A program made the translations under genes and the position numbers. 64,000 nt of DNA. It comes from JADLDB01 sp040752975. GTDB taxonomy: Bacteria > Myxococcota > Myxococcia > Myxococcales > Myxococcaceae. This document shows, piece by piece, positions 8,042-16,393 of this stretch (its first letter is position 1; every line of letters starts with the position of its first letter). The notes under the pieces were generated by a model that did not search any database, was not told the DNA's origin, and saw only the letters and a program-made list of their open reading frames with translations. The stretch spans positions 16,544 to 80,543 of the forward strand of contig JBFMHF010000010.1 in the NCBI GenBank assembly GCA_040752975.1. Reading direction: 5' to 3'.

Positions 8042-9508
8042 TCAGTGCGCGGCGCTGCTCTCGGTCGGCGCTTCCGCCGGCGGCGCCACGCCCTGCCCGC
8101 GGGGCACCTGGTACTGCTTCACCAGCCGGCGGAAGTTGGACCTGTCGAGCCCCGCCAGGGCCGCCGCCGCGGTGATGTTGCCACCCGTCTTCTTCAGCAC
8201 GCGCGCGAGGTACTGCTGGTCGAAGGCGCCCACCGCTGCCTTCTTGGCCTGCACGTAGGGAATCAAGGGCGCCTCGGCGGTGGCGGACGTCTCGGGCACA
8301 GCTTCCGCGGCCGTCGCCGTGGCGCGGGCCATCGACGGAGGCAGCTCGTTCATCGTCACCTCGGGACCGCGGGCGAGCACCACGGCGCGCTCCACCACGT
8401 TCTCCAGCTCTCGCACGTTGCCCGGCCAGTGGAAGGACTCCAGGGCCCGCACCACCTCCGGCGAGAAGCGCTCGACCTTCTTCCCGGCTCGGGCCGCGTA
8501 CTGAGACAGGAAGTGGTACGCCAGCAGCGCGATGTCCTGGCGCCGGGCGCGCAGCGGGGGCAGGGTGATGCTGATGACGTTCAGCCGGTAGAAGAGGTCC
8601 TCTCGGAAGCGGCCCTGCGCCATCGCCTTCTTCAGGTCCGCGTTGGTGGCGGCGATGACGCGCACGTCCACCTTCACGTGGTCGGTGGCGCCCACCGGCC
8701 GCACCTCTCCTTCCTGCAGCGCACGCAAGAGCGCCACCTGGGTGGACGGGGGCATGTCGCCAATCTCGTCGAGGAAGAGGGTGCCGCCGTTGGCCGCCTC
8801 GAACAGGCCCCGCTTGCCGGTGGTGGCGCCGGTGAAGGCGCCCTTCACGTGGCCGAAGAGCTCGCTCTCCAGCAGGGTGGGCGTCATCGCCGCGCAGTTC
8901 ACCGCCACGAAGGGGCGGCGGGCCCGGGGGCTCTTCCGGTGGAGGCTCCTCGCCACCAGCTCCTTCCCGGTTCCGCTCTCGCCCGTCACCAGCACGGTGG
9001 CGTTGGAGCCGCTCACCCGCTCGACGAGGCGGAACACCTCCCGCATCCCCTCGGACGTCCCCACGAAGTCCGTCCCCGGCCGCGCCGCCACCAGCTCCTC
9101 CAGCTCGCGGTTGCGCCGCATCAGCTGGCAGTGCGCCGCGGCGCGCTTCACCAGGTCCACCACCTCGTCCAGGCTCTCGAAGGGCTTGGTGATGAAGTCC
9201 CACGCGCCCCGCTTCACGGCCGCCGTCGCCGCGGAGATGGTGCCCTGTCCGGTCATCACCACCACCTGCACTTCCGGGTGACGCGCCTTCACCGCCGACA
9301 GAATCTCCATGCCGTTGGTGCCGGGCAGGTTGAGGTCGACCAGCACCACCGTGAGGGCTGGATCCAGCGCCGCCGCCATCGCCTGCTCCGGATCCGTGCA
9401 GGAGGTCACGTCGAACTCCGCCCGGCCCAGCAGCACCTCGAGCGCGCGGGCCACCGACACCTCGTCGTCGATTACCAGCACTCGCGCCGGACCATTGTGC
9501 GTCGTCAT
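8042..9508 (-). CDS. NtrC-family sigma54-dependent response regulator, likely flagellar activator (FlgR/FleR-like)
   Basis: Protein of 488 aa with three parts. The receiver domain spans residues 8-120, with phospho-acceptor D58 and conserved K108. The AAA+ sigma54-interaction domain has Walker A GESGTGKE (176-183), GAFTGA loop (223-228) and Walker B LFLDEIGD (244-251). A Fis-type helix-turn-helix near the C-terminus contains LKKTGGNITAAAALAGLDRSNFRRLVK. I chose the ATG at 9508 (MTTHNGPARVLVIDDE), which has GGAGGG upstream. The histidine kinase gene lies 92 bp upstream on the same strand. Five sigma54 promoters lie among the nearby flagellar and signalling genes, so this is the obvious candidate to activate them. 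Confidence 0.95.
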   Translation of the reverse strand: MTTHNGPARVLVIDDEVSVARALEVLLGRAEFDVTSCTDPEQAMAAALDPALTVVLVDLNLPGTNGMEILSAVKARHPEVQVVVMTGQGTISAATAAVKRGAWDFITKPFESLDEVVDLVKRAAAHCQLMRRNRELEELVAARPGTDFVGTSEGMREVFRLVERVSGSNATVLVTGESGTGKELVARSLHRKSPRARRPFVAVNCAAMTPTLLESELFGHVKGAFTGATTGKRGLFEAANGGTLFLDEIGDMPPSTQVALLRALQEGEVRPVGATDHVKVDVRVIAATNADLKKAMAQGRFREDLFYRLNVISITLPPLRARRQDIALLAYHFLSQYAARAGKKVERFSPEVVRALESFHWPGNVRELENVVERAVVLARGPEVTMNELPPSMARATATAAEAVPETSATAEAPLIPYVQAKKAAVGAFDQQYLARVLKKTGGNITAAAALAGLDRSNFRRLVKQYQVPRGQGVAPPAEAPTESSAAH

Positions 9509-9600
9509 CGGCCTGCCCTCCACGGACTGCCACTGCAGGGGGTGAGTCGCTTCCTCGTGGTCGCTTCGACCCGGCGTCCCGCGCTCCTTAAGGCCCACAT

Positions 9601-11406
9601 CTACGGAGGGGGTGCCTCGACCCGGAAGACGCCCGACTCCAGAACGCGCTCGGCGTAGCGGCCTCCCTGCACCTCGGCCGCCGACGCCACCGACGCCATG
9701 TCGCCCTCACCCCGGGGCAACACCAGCGACACGGTGGTCCCCCGTCCCACCTCGGACTGGATGTCCACCGTGCCTCCGAAACGCTTGATGATTCCCCAGG
9801 TGACGGTGAGGCCCAGGCCCATGCCCTCGCCCACGCGGCGGGTGGTGAAGAAGGGGTCGAACACGTGCGCCAGGTGCTCACCCGGAATGCCGCAGCCGCG
9901 GTCCTCCACTTCCACCACCACGCCCCGCTCGTCGTCGTAGGTGCGCACCGAGACGCCCGCGTCGTCGCGCGTGGCCTGCCGGGCGTTGCGAAGGACGTTC
10001 TCCAACGCGCGCTCCAGTTGCTGCGGCACGATGACGACGCGCTCGGCGCTGCGCGCCTCCACCCGGGCCCCCTGCGCCGGGCCCAGCACCCGCGCCACCG
10101 TCCGCTGCACCAGCGCATTCACCGCGACGGTCTCCACCCGGCCCAGCTCCTGCCGTGACAGCTCGCGCAGGCTCTTCACCACTTCGCTGATGCGTTGGGC
10201 GCCCACCACGGCCTCGTCGATGATCTCCAGCGAGTCCGCCACGTCGGCGGGATCGACCTGCACCTGCTCGAGGTCCTGCCTCGCCTGCGTCGGGTCGCCC
10301 TTCGTGAAGGCGGCCTGGGCCCGGCGCAGAGCGTCGGTCGCGGGCACCAGCACGTCGGCCATCGTGTCGCGCAGCAGGCGCAGGTTGGACAGGACGAAGG
10401 ACAGAGGGTTGTTGATTTCGTGCGCCGCGCCGGACGCCAGCTGGCCCACCGAGGCCAGGCGCTCGCTCTCGCGCAGCCGCTCGACCAGGCGCCGCTGCTC
10501 GGTGACGTCGCGGTAGTGCACCACGCTGGCTTTCCCTTCACCCAGCTCCACCTCGGAGCGCGAAGCGTGGAAGGTGGCTTCACCGAAGCGCACTTCGCTC
10601 AACTTGCCCCGCGCCTCCAGCGGGCAGCCGGGGCAGGGCGTCTTCCGGCCTGCGAGGACCTGGTGGCAGGTGCTGCCGATGATCTCGGCCCACGAGCGCC
10701 CGCCCGCCAACACCTGGAAGGCGCGGTTGGCGCGCCGCACGGTGAAGCCGTCGAGCACCACCACCGGGTCCTGCATCGCGTCGAAGGTGGCCTCCCACTG
10801 CTGCTTGGCGCGGGCGATGAGGCGGGTGCGCTCGACCACCCGCTGCTCGAGCTGGTCATGGCTCCGCTGCAGGCTCTCCCGGGCCGCGCGGAGCGACTCC
10901 TCGGTGCGCAGGTGCTGGACCGCGGCGGCCACGTAGGGCGCGAGCGCGGTGAGGTGCTCGAGGTCGACCTTCGTGAAGGGCAGCCGATCGACCCCGCGCA
11001 CCGCTTCCAGCACGCCCAGCAGGCGCTCGTCGAAGAGCAGGGGCACGGCGATGATGGAGCCGGTCGTGAAGCCCGAGGTGGCGTCGAAGCCATGCGCGAA
11101 GTCGCGGCACGAGGCCACGTCCTCCACCAAAAGTGGCACACGCTCCAGGGCCACCCGGCCGGCGATGCCCTCACCCGGCGCGAGCTGCCGGTGCTCCAGC
11201 GTGCCGGCTCCAGCGCCTTCCACCAGCTCGAAGGACAGCGCGCCCGTCTGGGAATCGTGCAGCAGCAACGTGGCCCCGTCGGCGTCGCACAGCTCCCGGG
11301 TGCGCATCACCGCCACGCGGCGCACGTTGGGCAGGAAGAGCTGGCTGGCGACTTCCCAGGCGAAGCGATTGACGCGCTCGAGCCACTGTTCGTGTGTGCC
11401 CCCCAT
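9601..11406 (-). CDS. Cytoplasmic sensor histidine kinase (GAF-PAS-HisKA-HATPase)
   Basis: Protein of 601 aa with no membrane segment. A GAF domain occupies about residues 15-170 and a coiled linker follows to 205. A PAS domain (about 205-305) carries three cysteines in a C247...C258PGC261 pattern, as in PAS domains that may bind metal or sense redox. The HisKA box is GAAHEINNPLSF, with phospho-His at 329. The HATPase has NVLRNA (N box), DRGCGIP (G1) and GMGLGL (G2). The GTP/ATP-sensing or redox input is unknown. It is encoded between the receiver protein and the NtrC regulator, in the order receiver, kinase, activator, which fits an FlgS/FleS role for a sigma54 flagellar cascade. Confidence 0.93.
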   Translation of the reverse strand: MGGTHEQWLERVNRFAWEVASQLFLPNVRRVAVMRTRELCDADGATLLLHDSQTGALSFELVEGAGAGTLEHRQLAPGEGIAGRVALERVPLLVEDVASCRDFAHGFDATSGFTTGSIIAVPLLFDERLLGVLEAVRGVDRLPFTKVDLEHLTALAPYVAAAVQHLRTEESLRAARESLQRSHDQLEQRVVERTRLIARAKQQWEATFDAMQDPVVVLDGFTVRRANRAFQVLAGGRSWAEIIGSTCHQVLAGRKTPCPGCPLEARGKLSEVRFGEATFHASRSEVELGEGKASVVHYRDVTEQRRLVERLRESERLASVGQLASGAAHEINNPLSFVLSNLRLLRDTMADVLVPATDALRRAQAAFTKGDPTQARQDLEQVQVDPADVADSLEIIDEAVVGAQRISEVVKSLRELSRQELGRVETVAVNALVQRTVARVLGPAQGARVEARSAERVVIVPQQLERALENVLRNARQATRDDAGVSVRTYDDERGVVVEVEDRGCGIPGEHLAHVFDPFFTTRRVGEGMGLGLTVTWGIIKRFGGTVDIQSEVGRGTTVSLVLPRGEGDMASVASAAEVQGGRYAERVLESGVFRVEAPPP

Positions 11407-11421
11407 GGGCGCACCTCTCTT

Positions 11422-11928
11422 TCAGGCGTCGAGGAGGATGGCCCCGGTCTCGTCGCGGCGCAGCGAGCCCAGCTGCGGCTTCTCGCGCACCAGGCGATCG
11501 GACAGCGCGCGGACGCGGGCCAGCAGCGCGCGGTTTTCCCGTTCCAGGTCCAGCTTCTCGAAGGCCAGGGTGACGCACACCTTGAGTTCCAGGTCATCCC
11601 AGGGCTTGGTGAGGAAGCGGTAGATCTCGCCCTGGTTGATGGCGTCGATGGCCGTCTGCATGTCCGCGTGCCCCGTGAGGATGATGCGCACCGCGTCGGG
11701 GTGGCGATCGCGCACGCGCTTCAAGAACTCGAGCCCCGTCATCTCGGGCATGAGGTGGTCGCTGATGACCAGGTCGAAGGGCTGGACCTTCATCCGATCG
11801 AGCGCCTCCTGCGGGTTGGTGAAGGACTCGAGCTGGTAGCCCTCGCGGCCGAGCGACCGGCGGAGCGCGCTGCACACGTTGGCCTCGTCGTCGACGATGA
11901 GGATCCGGCGGGCCGAGGGAGGAATCAT
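11422..11928 (-). CDS. Response regulator with receiver domain and short C-terminal helix
   Basis: The product is 168 aa from ATG 11928 (MIPPSARRILIVDDE), preferred over an upstream in-frame start at 11973. The ATG has a GGAG ribosome site, and a sigma54 promoter ends about 40 bp upstream. The receiver covers residues 8-125 with acidic D13/D14, phospho-acceptor D57, T85-type switch residue (ILTGHADM) and K108 (FLTKPW). The tail from about 125 is a coiled-coil-like helix without a DNA-binding or output domain. It is the first gene of the receiver-kinase-NtrC operon, 15 bp before the kinase. This RpfG/HD-GYP-type receiver lacks the HD domain. Confidence 0.9.
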   Translation of the reverse strand: MIPPSARRILIVDDEANVCSALRRSLGREGYQLESFTNPQEALDRMKVQPFDLVISDHLMPEMTGLEFLKRVRDRHPDAVRIILTGHADMQTAIDAINQGEIYRFLTKPWDDLELKVCVTLAFEKLDLERENRALLARVRALSDRLVREKPQLGSLRRDETGAILLDA

Positions 11929-11969
11929 GAGGAGCTCCGGGGCGAGGCGAGGTGGTGCTGGCCGGTGGT

Positions 11970-11983
11970 GCAAGCGCTTTGCC
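11970..11983 (-). promoter_or_regulatory. Sigma54 promoter of the receiver-kinase-NtrC operon
   Basis: Read on the - strand: GGCAAAGCGCTTGC followed by A, that is GG-N10-GC with an intact TTGCA -12 element. The -24 side matches GGCA. It lies 42 bp before the ATG at 11928. A perfect inverted repeat, CGGGTGG-GTT-CCACCCG (12022-12038), sits about 40 bp further upstream and could be an activator site. Because the operon encodes the sigma54 activator, autoregulation is implied. Confidence 0.65.
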
Positions 11984-12204
11984 TCGAGCCTCTCTGGGCG
12001 TACGTGCAGTTACTCGAGCCCCGGGTGGGTTCCACCCGACCGAGGGGTCAAAGGCGCTCCGAGGCGGGCACCCGGAACGAGCTCCACGCCGCATCTCTGG
12101 GGCGCGGCGGGAGCAGGACGGGCAACCCCGGGGAGCGCAAGCACTCTACATGGACGGGCGCGCTGTCACCGGGAGCTTCGTCGGGGGCCTGCGAGCGCAA
12201 CGCG

Positions 12205-13407
12205 TCAGTGCGCGGCCACCTGGCGGGCGACGGCTCGAGCTGCGGCACGTCGCTTCGACGACGTCACCTGCTGCCAGCGCTCCAGCGTCTCGCCGGCCAG
12301 CGCGAAGGGGGCGGCGTCCACCTGGTGCACCGCGCCACAGGACTCGCACCGGGACACCTTCGCCCAGAAACGCACCTGCTCATTTCCCACCTCGAGCTCG
12401 AGCTCGGACAGGAAGTTGGGCGCCAGGGGAATGGCGCTCGAGAAGCGGACCATCGACGGCGTCAGCCCCACGCCCTCACACACCACGTCCTTCGTGACGA
12501 GGCGCACGGAGAACTCCGGGTCCGCACGCTCCACGGGTGGAGGCGTGTGGCAGCGCACCGCCGTGCGGCCGTTCGCGACCGGCGGGTCGGGCTCGAAGCT
12601 GGCCACCACGGCGGGCGCGTCGGCCACCGCCAGGGCCACCTCGCGGCGCTGCTCGCTCGTGCCCAGCCAGGACACCACCCTCAGGGACTCTTCCGTGACG
12701 CTGACACCCGCCTCCAGCAACGCCACCAGCACGTCACCGGCGGCCACCAGCTCCACCTGCGAGGCGAACGGCCCCACCGGTGTGCTGGCGTGGTGTTGGG
12801 AAATGGCGTCGCTCACCACCTCGGGCAGGCCCCAGCGCGCGGCCAGCACCAGGCCGAGCTCGACGTGGTAGCGCTCGACGACCTGCCCCCACTCGGCGGC
12901 GGTGCGGTGCGGCTCCTTCGGGTGCCGCTGGAGGATCTGCTCGAGGGTGCCCAGCGCCACCAGCTTCCCGACGTCATGCAGGAGGCCCAGCACGAAGGCC
13001 TCGTCCGCCGCGCCGCCGGTCGCGCGCGCCAGCACCTCGCACACCACCGCCGACGTCAGCGCCTGATGCCAGACGCCGCGGCGCAGCTCGGCCAGAGGGC
13101 CCGACTTCAGGGCGGTGTGGGCCAGGCCGGCCGCCATCGCCAGGCGACCGAGCTCCTTCTCTCCCACCCGCTGCACCGCAGCCTTCAGGGTGGTGGCCGG
13201 CTGACCGCGGCGGAAGTAGACGGAGTTGGCCACGCGCAGGACTGCCGCCGCCAGCGTGGGGTCGCTCTTCACCACGTCCACGACCTCGTCCAGGCTGTGC
13301 TCGGCGCGGGACAGAAGCGCCTGAAGCTTCAGGGCCGCGGCCGGGTAGGGCGGTACGCGCACCGCGTTCTGCTTCATCAGGCTGACGATTTCCGCATCCA
13401 GGTCCAT
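12205..13407 (-). CDS. HDOD-domain signalling protein
   Basis: Protein of 400 aa. Residues about 15-215 form an HDOD domain, a degenerate HD-GYP relative used in bacterial signalling. It contains VPPYPAAALKLQALLS, DPTLAAAVLRVANS and FVLGLLHDVGKLVAL, where the HD pair is retained in LLHDVGKL. The C-terminal 120 residues are less conserved. They contain a CESCGAVHQ motif and a VRF-LAPNFLSELELEVG stretch of beta character. The gene starts 22 bp after the PilZ gene and is likely co-transcribed with it from a sigma54 promoter. In related bacteria HDOD proteins act in chemotaxis and flagellar or c-di-GMP circuits; the exact role here is not visible. Confidence 0.88.
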   Translation of the reverse strand: MDLDAEIVSLMKQNAVRVPPYPAAALKLQALLSRAEHSLDEVVDVVKSDPTLAAAVLRVANSVYFRRGQPATTLKAAVQRVGEKELGRLAMAAGLAHTALKSGPLAELRRGVWHQALTSAVVCEVLARATGGAADEAFVLGLLHDVGKLVALGTLEQILQRHPKEPHRTAAEWGQVVERYHVELGLVLAARWGLPEVVSDAISQHHASTPVGPFASQVELVAAGDVLVALLEAGVSVTEESLRVVSWLGTSEQRREVALAVADAPAVVASFEPDPPVANGRTAVRCHTPPPVERADPEFSVRLVTKDVVCEGVGLTPSMVRFSSAIPLAPNFLSELELEVGNEQVRFWAKVSRCESCGAVHQVDAAPFALAGETLERWQQVTSSKRRAAARAVARQVAAH

Positions 13408-13429
13408 GCGGCCTCCGCGTGCTGCACTC

Positions 13430-14320
13430 TCAGTCGACGTAGAACATGGGATCGCGCTCGGAGATGAAGCGGCGAATGGCCTCGAGGGATGCTGGGTCGA
13501 GGTCCTGAAACTGGATTCCCAGGCCCGGGAAGCTGTCGGGCAGCTTGTCGTTGACCTCGCGCACCCAGCGCACGACGCCCCGGCAGGCGATCTGCTGCCC
13601 CGTGGGCAACGAGAAGGACAGGTCCACCTCGGTGCCGATGGGCGCGACGGCGACGGTGGCCACGAAGATGCCGCCCTCCGAGATGTTCGCGGAGAAGCCC
13701 ATGTAGAAGTTGGCGTCCGACGAGAAGTCCACCTGGGTCTGCACCTTGACGCGCGGCTGAACGCGGCGCTGCGACGGGCGGGCGGCCACCACGGTGCGCG
13801 CGATGGCTTCGTCGATGGACATGGCGCCCAGGGCGGTAGCCCCGGCGGGCGCGGTGGACGGGGCAGCGGGCGGCGGGACCTGCGCCCGGGCGGCCTCGGC
13901 GCGCGCTGCCTCGGCGCGAGCCTCGGCGCGGCGCTTGAGCTCGTCCAGTTGCCGGCGAGCCAGGCTCTCGTCGGCCTGAAGCTGGCTCGTCAACTCGGAC
14001 AAGGTCCGCCGGTGGACGCCAAACATTTGACGCGCGTGCGCGGTGGCCTCGCGCCGCACCCGCACCGCTTCCTCCCGGGCGCGGCGGGCGCGCTCGAAGG
14101 CCGTCTCCCCGAAGGTGCGCGGCACTGCCAGCTGCTGGAGTCGGGTGGCCACCCCGCCGTCGCCTCCCCGCGCAGCCACCTCCGCGGCGAGGGCCTGGGC
14201 AGCCCGCGCTCGCGCTTCCAGCGCCTCGGCGGCGGCCTTCAGCGTCCCCAACTCGGTGAGCAACGCCGTCTCTTCGACGGCCAGCTCGCTCTCCATGCGC
14301 TCCAGTTCGATGTCCGTCAT
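13430..14320 (-). CDS. PilZ-domain protein with N-terminal coiled coil
   Basis: Protein of 296 aa from ATG 14320 (MTDIELERMESELAVEE), with AAGGAAGG upstream. Residues 5-160 are highly charged coiled coil. Residues about 180-290 are a PilZ domain of the myxobacterial paralogous type. RVQPRVKVQTQVDFSS carries the first-strand R-x-x-x-R-like element, and FSANISEGGIFVAT corresponds to the D/N-x-S-x-x-G motif (N-I-S-E-G-G). FPGLGIQFQDL closes the barrel. PilZ domains bind c-di-GMP, and a diguanylate cyclase is encoded at 27496-28110. A brake or adaptor role on the flagellum is plausible but inferred. Confidence 0.88.
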   Translation of the reverse strand: MTDIELERMESELAVEETALLTELGTLKAAAEALEARARAAQALAAEVAARGGDGGVATRLQQLAVPRTFGETAFERARRAREEAVRVRREATAHARQMFGVHRRTLSELTSQLQADESLARRQLDELKRRAEARAEAARAEAARAQVPPPAAPSTAPAGATALGAMSIDEAIARTVVAARPSQRRVQPRVKVQTQVDFSSDANFYMGFSANISEGGIFVATVAVAPIGTEVDLSFSLPTGQQIACRGVVRWVREVNDKLPDSFPGLGIQFQDLDPASLEAIRRFISERDPMFYVD

Positions 14321-14345
14321 GTTCCTTCCTTCTCGCCCGCTGACT

Positions 14346-14359
14346 GCAGCCCGCGTGCC
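14346..14359 (-). promoter_or_regulatory. Sigma54 promoter of PilZ-HDOD
   Basis: Read on the - strand: GGCACGCGGGCTGC then A. GG-N10-GC is intact and the -24 GGCACG is perfect; the -12 has C for the first T of TTGC. It lies 26 bp before the PilZ ATG at 14320. It diverges from the TPR gene promoter 126 bp away. A palindrome, GGTCG-GAT-CGACC (14418-14430), lies midway between the two and could be a shared activator site. Confidence 0.6.
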
Positions 14360-14484
14360 CCGAGTGCCGGCAGCGCAATCCCAATGGGTCTCAGCCGCCT
14401 CCCGCTGCCGACACCGGGGTCGGATCGACCGCAGAGGGTCGCCCACACCCCGGCCGCCGGCGCCAGGTCCGCGAGGAGGCATAC

Positions 14485-14498
14485 GGCACGTCGGTTGC
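14485..14498 (+). promoter_or_regulatory. Sigma54 promoter of the TPR gene
   Basis: GGCACGTCGGTTGC then T: GG-N10-GC with perfect GGCACG and TTGCT halves. The predicted transcript start (about 14509) is just before the GGAGG ribosome site at 14512 and the ATG at 14522, so the leader is very short. This is one of the closest consensus matches in the window. Confidence 0.7.
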
Positions 14499-14521
14499 TC
14501 GTCTCCCCGTCGGAGGTGCGC

Positions 14522-15550
14522 ATGGATCCACGTGTCTTGTCCGAGTCACACGCACACCCGCGACGTCGGGCCGGAAGCGGCCGGTGGCCCAGGCACACGC
14601 CGCGGGCCCCCACACCTCCGGTTGCCTTCGTCCCCCCTCCACGTGTGGAGGAGAGGGCGCCGGCGCCAGCGGCCTGGGACGACGAGGGTCTCGAGACGCC
14701 TCCGCGGGCGTCGCGCCTGCCGTGGGCTTTTGCCGCCGTGGCGCTGGCGGCGATGGGCGGCTACGTGGCCCTCTCTGCGGGAGGCGGCCCACCGGAGTCC
14801 GATGCGGGAGCGGCTTTGGCCCACGCCCGCGCCGAGGGGCAGGGGCATGCGCCGGACAGCGAGTCGGCCCGGGTTGAGCCGGCCGGCGAGGGCACGAGGA
14901 AGGCCGACGACGCGGCCACCCACCGGAAGGCCGCACCGGCGAAAGGCGAGCAGCAGGTGGACCTGATGCAGCCGAAGACCGAGGCGGCGTCTCCGCAGGC
15001 GGCGGTCCCTCACGACACGACGACGGGCGCGGTGGCGTCTACCGCGGAGACGACGGAGACTGTCTCGGACCCGAAGCCAGCTTCACCCGAGGAGCCGGGC
15101 GCTTCGACCGAAGAGAACTCGGTGGCCGAGGCCTCGCCGCCGGTCGTGACGAAGGCGCCGGCGGTGCGTCGCCAGCCCGCCACCGGCTCGGCCGAGGCCG
15201 CCTCGCGCCTCTTCGCCGCGGGCAAGAAGCAGTTGGATGAAGGGCGGGCCAGGGCGGCGTTGGTCCGCTTCAAGAAGGCGGTGATGCGAAGCCCGAAGTC
15301 ACCCGAGGCGTGGTTTGGGCTGGCGCTGGCGCGTACGGACCTCCGGCAGGGCGCCCTGGCGCGAGCGGCCGCCGAGCGGGTGCTGAAGCTGGACTCCTCC
15401 CACCCCGGCGCCACGCTGTTGCTCGGCTTCCTCGCCCAGCAGAAGAAGGACGTCGACACCTCCAGGAAGCTGTACGCCAGGTACCTCGAGCTCGAGCCCG
15501 AAGGCCCCTTCGCCGCCGAGGTGAAGAGCGTCATCGCACAGTTGCCCTGA
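14522..15550 (+). CDS. Membrane-anchored TPR protein
   Basis: Protein of 342 aa. The ATG at 14522 is supported by GGAGG at 14512 and by the sigma54 promoter; the open frame extends further upstream but overlaps the promoter. Residues 1-65 are cytoplasmic and Pro/Arg-rich. A single membrane segment spans about 66-87 (LPWAFAAVALAAMGGYVALS). A long disordered Ala/Pro/Glu/Thr linker runs to about 225, and 2-3 TPR repeats follow to the end (ASRLFAAGKKQLDEGRARAALVRFKKA, split over two helices). Function unknown. Shared sigma54 control suggests a link to the flagellar or PilZ circuit. Confidence 0.85.
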   Translation: MDPRVLSESHAHPRRRAGSGRWPRHTPRAPTPPVAFVPPPRVEERAPAPAAWDDEGLETPPRASRLPWAFAAVALAAMGGYVALSAGGGPPESDAGAALAHARAEGQGHAPDSESARVEPAGEGTRKADDAATHRKAAPAKGEQQVDLMQPKTEAASPQAAVPHDTTTGAVASTAETTETVSDPKPASPEEPGASTEENSVAEASPPVVTKAPAVRRQPATGSAEAASRLFAAGKKQLDEGRARAALVRFKKAVMRSPKSPEAWFGLALARTDLRQGALARAAAERVLKLDSSHPGATLLLGFLAQQKKDVDTSRKLYARYLELEPEGPFAAEVKSVIAQLP

Positions 15551-15669
15551 TGCGCCATTGACAGGGTGCGCCGCATCCCAGCGGTGGCGCTTCACCCGCG
15601 CCACCGTCCCTCAACCCGCCGAAAGCGACCATGCGGAGGGGCGGCCAGGAGGTTGCAACACCCGCGCGC

Positions 15670-16302
15670 ATGAGACTCATCGCCTTCACGCTGCTGGCCC
15701 TCGGCTCCGGATCCGCCCTCGCCGACGAAGTCTTCCACGCCCGAGAGCCCGCCCACGTGTCCGTCGAGCGCGTCTCGCTGACGAGAGAGGAAGACGCGGA
15801 GCTCACGGTGACGTCCCGGGTGCTGAAGGCCCCCTATGGCGTCCGTCGTGAAGCCGGGCGGGAGCAGTTCTCCTCCAGCGTGGGCCTGGCGCTGGGTGAG
15901 GTGTACGTGGTGCGGGACTGGCGCACCGCGGAGCACCGCGTCCGCGTCACGGTGCTGAGCGAGGGCTTCGTGCGGGTCGAGCTGCTCAACGCCCGCCACA
16001 CCCTCGGCCTCAGGCCGCCGGCGCGCTTCGTCAACGCCACCGTCACCTTGAACGGCCAGCCGTCCGAGGCCCGCTTCGGCGAGCTGGTGCTGGGCCTCGA
16101 TGGCGCCTACCGGATGGGCCAGGCCCGGGGGCGCTGGGTCATCACCGACGACGCGGTGCGGCTCGAAGGGCCGATGGCGCACTGGGGCGCGGCGCGCAGC
16201 TTCGACGCCGGGCACACGCTGACGTTCTCCTTCCGCCGTGGCCCCGTGGAGTGGGTCTTGCGCTACGAGCGCGTGTCCGAGGACGCGGTGGCCGTACGTT
16301 GA
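15670..16302 (+). CDS. Secreted protein of unknown function (210 aa)
   Basis: The ATG at 15670 gives a clean signal peptide (MRLIAFTLLALGSGSALA, cleavage before DE). The mature part is predominantly beta: YGVRREAGREQFSSSVG, then WRTAEHRVRVTVLSEGFVRVE, RFVNATVTLNGQ and HTLTFSFRRGPVEWVLRYERV. No cysteines or catalytic motif are visible. A GGAGG stands 17 bases upstream, further than ideal. A GG-N10-GC match (15643-15656) overlaps it, so a sigma54 promoter with an almost leaderless transcript is an alternative reading. I do not recognise the family. Confidence 0.75.
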   Translation: MRLIAFTLLALGSGSALADEVFHAREPAHVSVERVSLTREEDAELTVTSRVLKAPYGVRREAGREQFSSSVGLALGEVYVVRDWRTAEHRVRVTVLSEGFVRVELLNARHTLGLRPPARFVNATVTLNGQPSEARFGELVLGLDGAYRMGQARGRWVITDDAVRLEGPMAHWGAARSFDAGHTLTFSFRRGPVEWVLRYERVSEDAVAVR

Positions 16303-16393
16303 AGCGCTGCCCCACGCCCGTCGCTGGAAAGTCGTGACGGCTGTGGGCGGGGCCGGCGTCGCGCGCCCGTGGTGACACGAGGAGGCGGTCCCC
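16303..16393. terminator. Imperfect hairpin between convergent genes
   Basis: GCCCC (16309-16313) and GGGGC (16349-16353), together with CCGTC (16318-16322) and GACGG (16336-16340), form an interrupted stem between the secreted-protein gene and fliA, whose 3' ends face each other. No T-tract is present. It is a candidate bidirectional terminator only. Confidence 0.3.
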
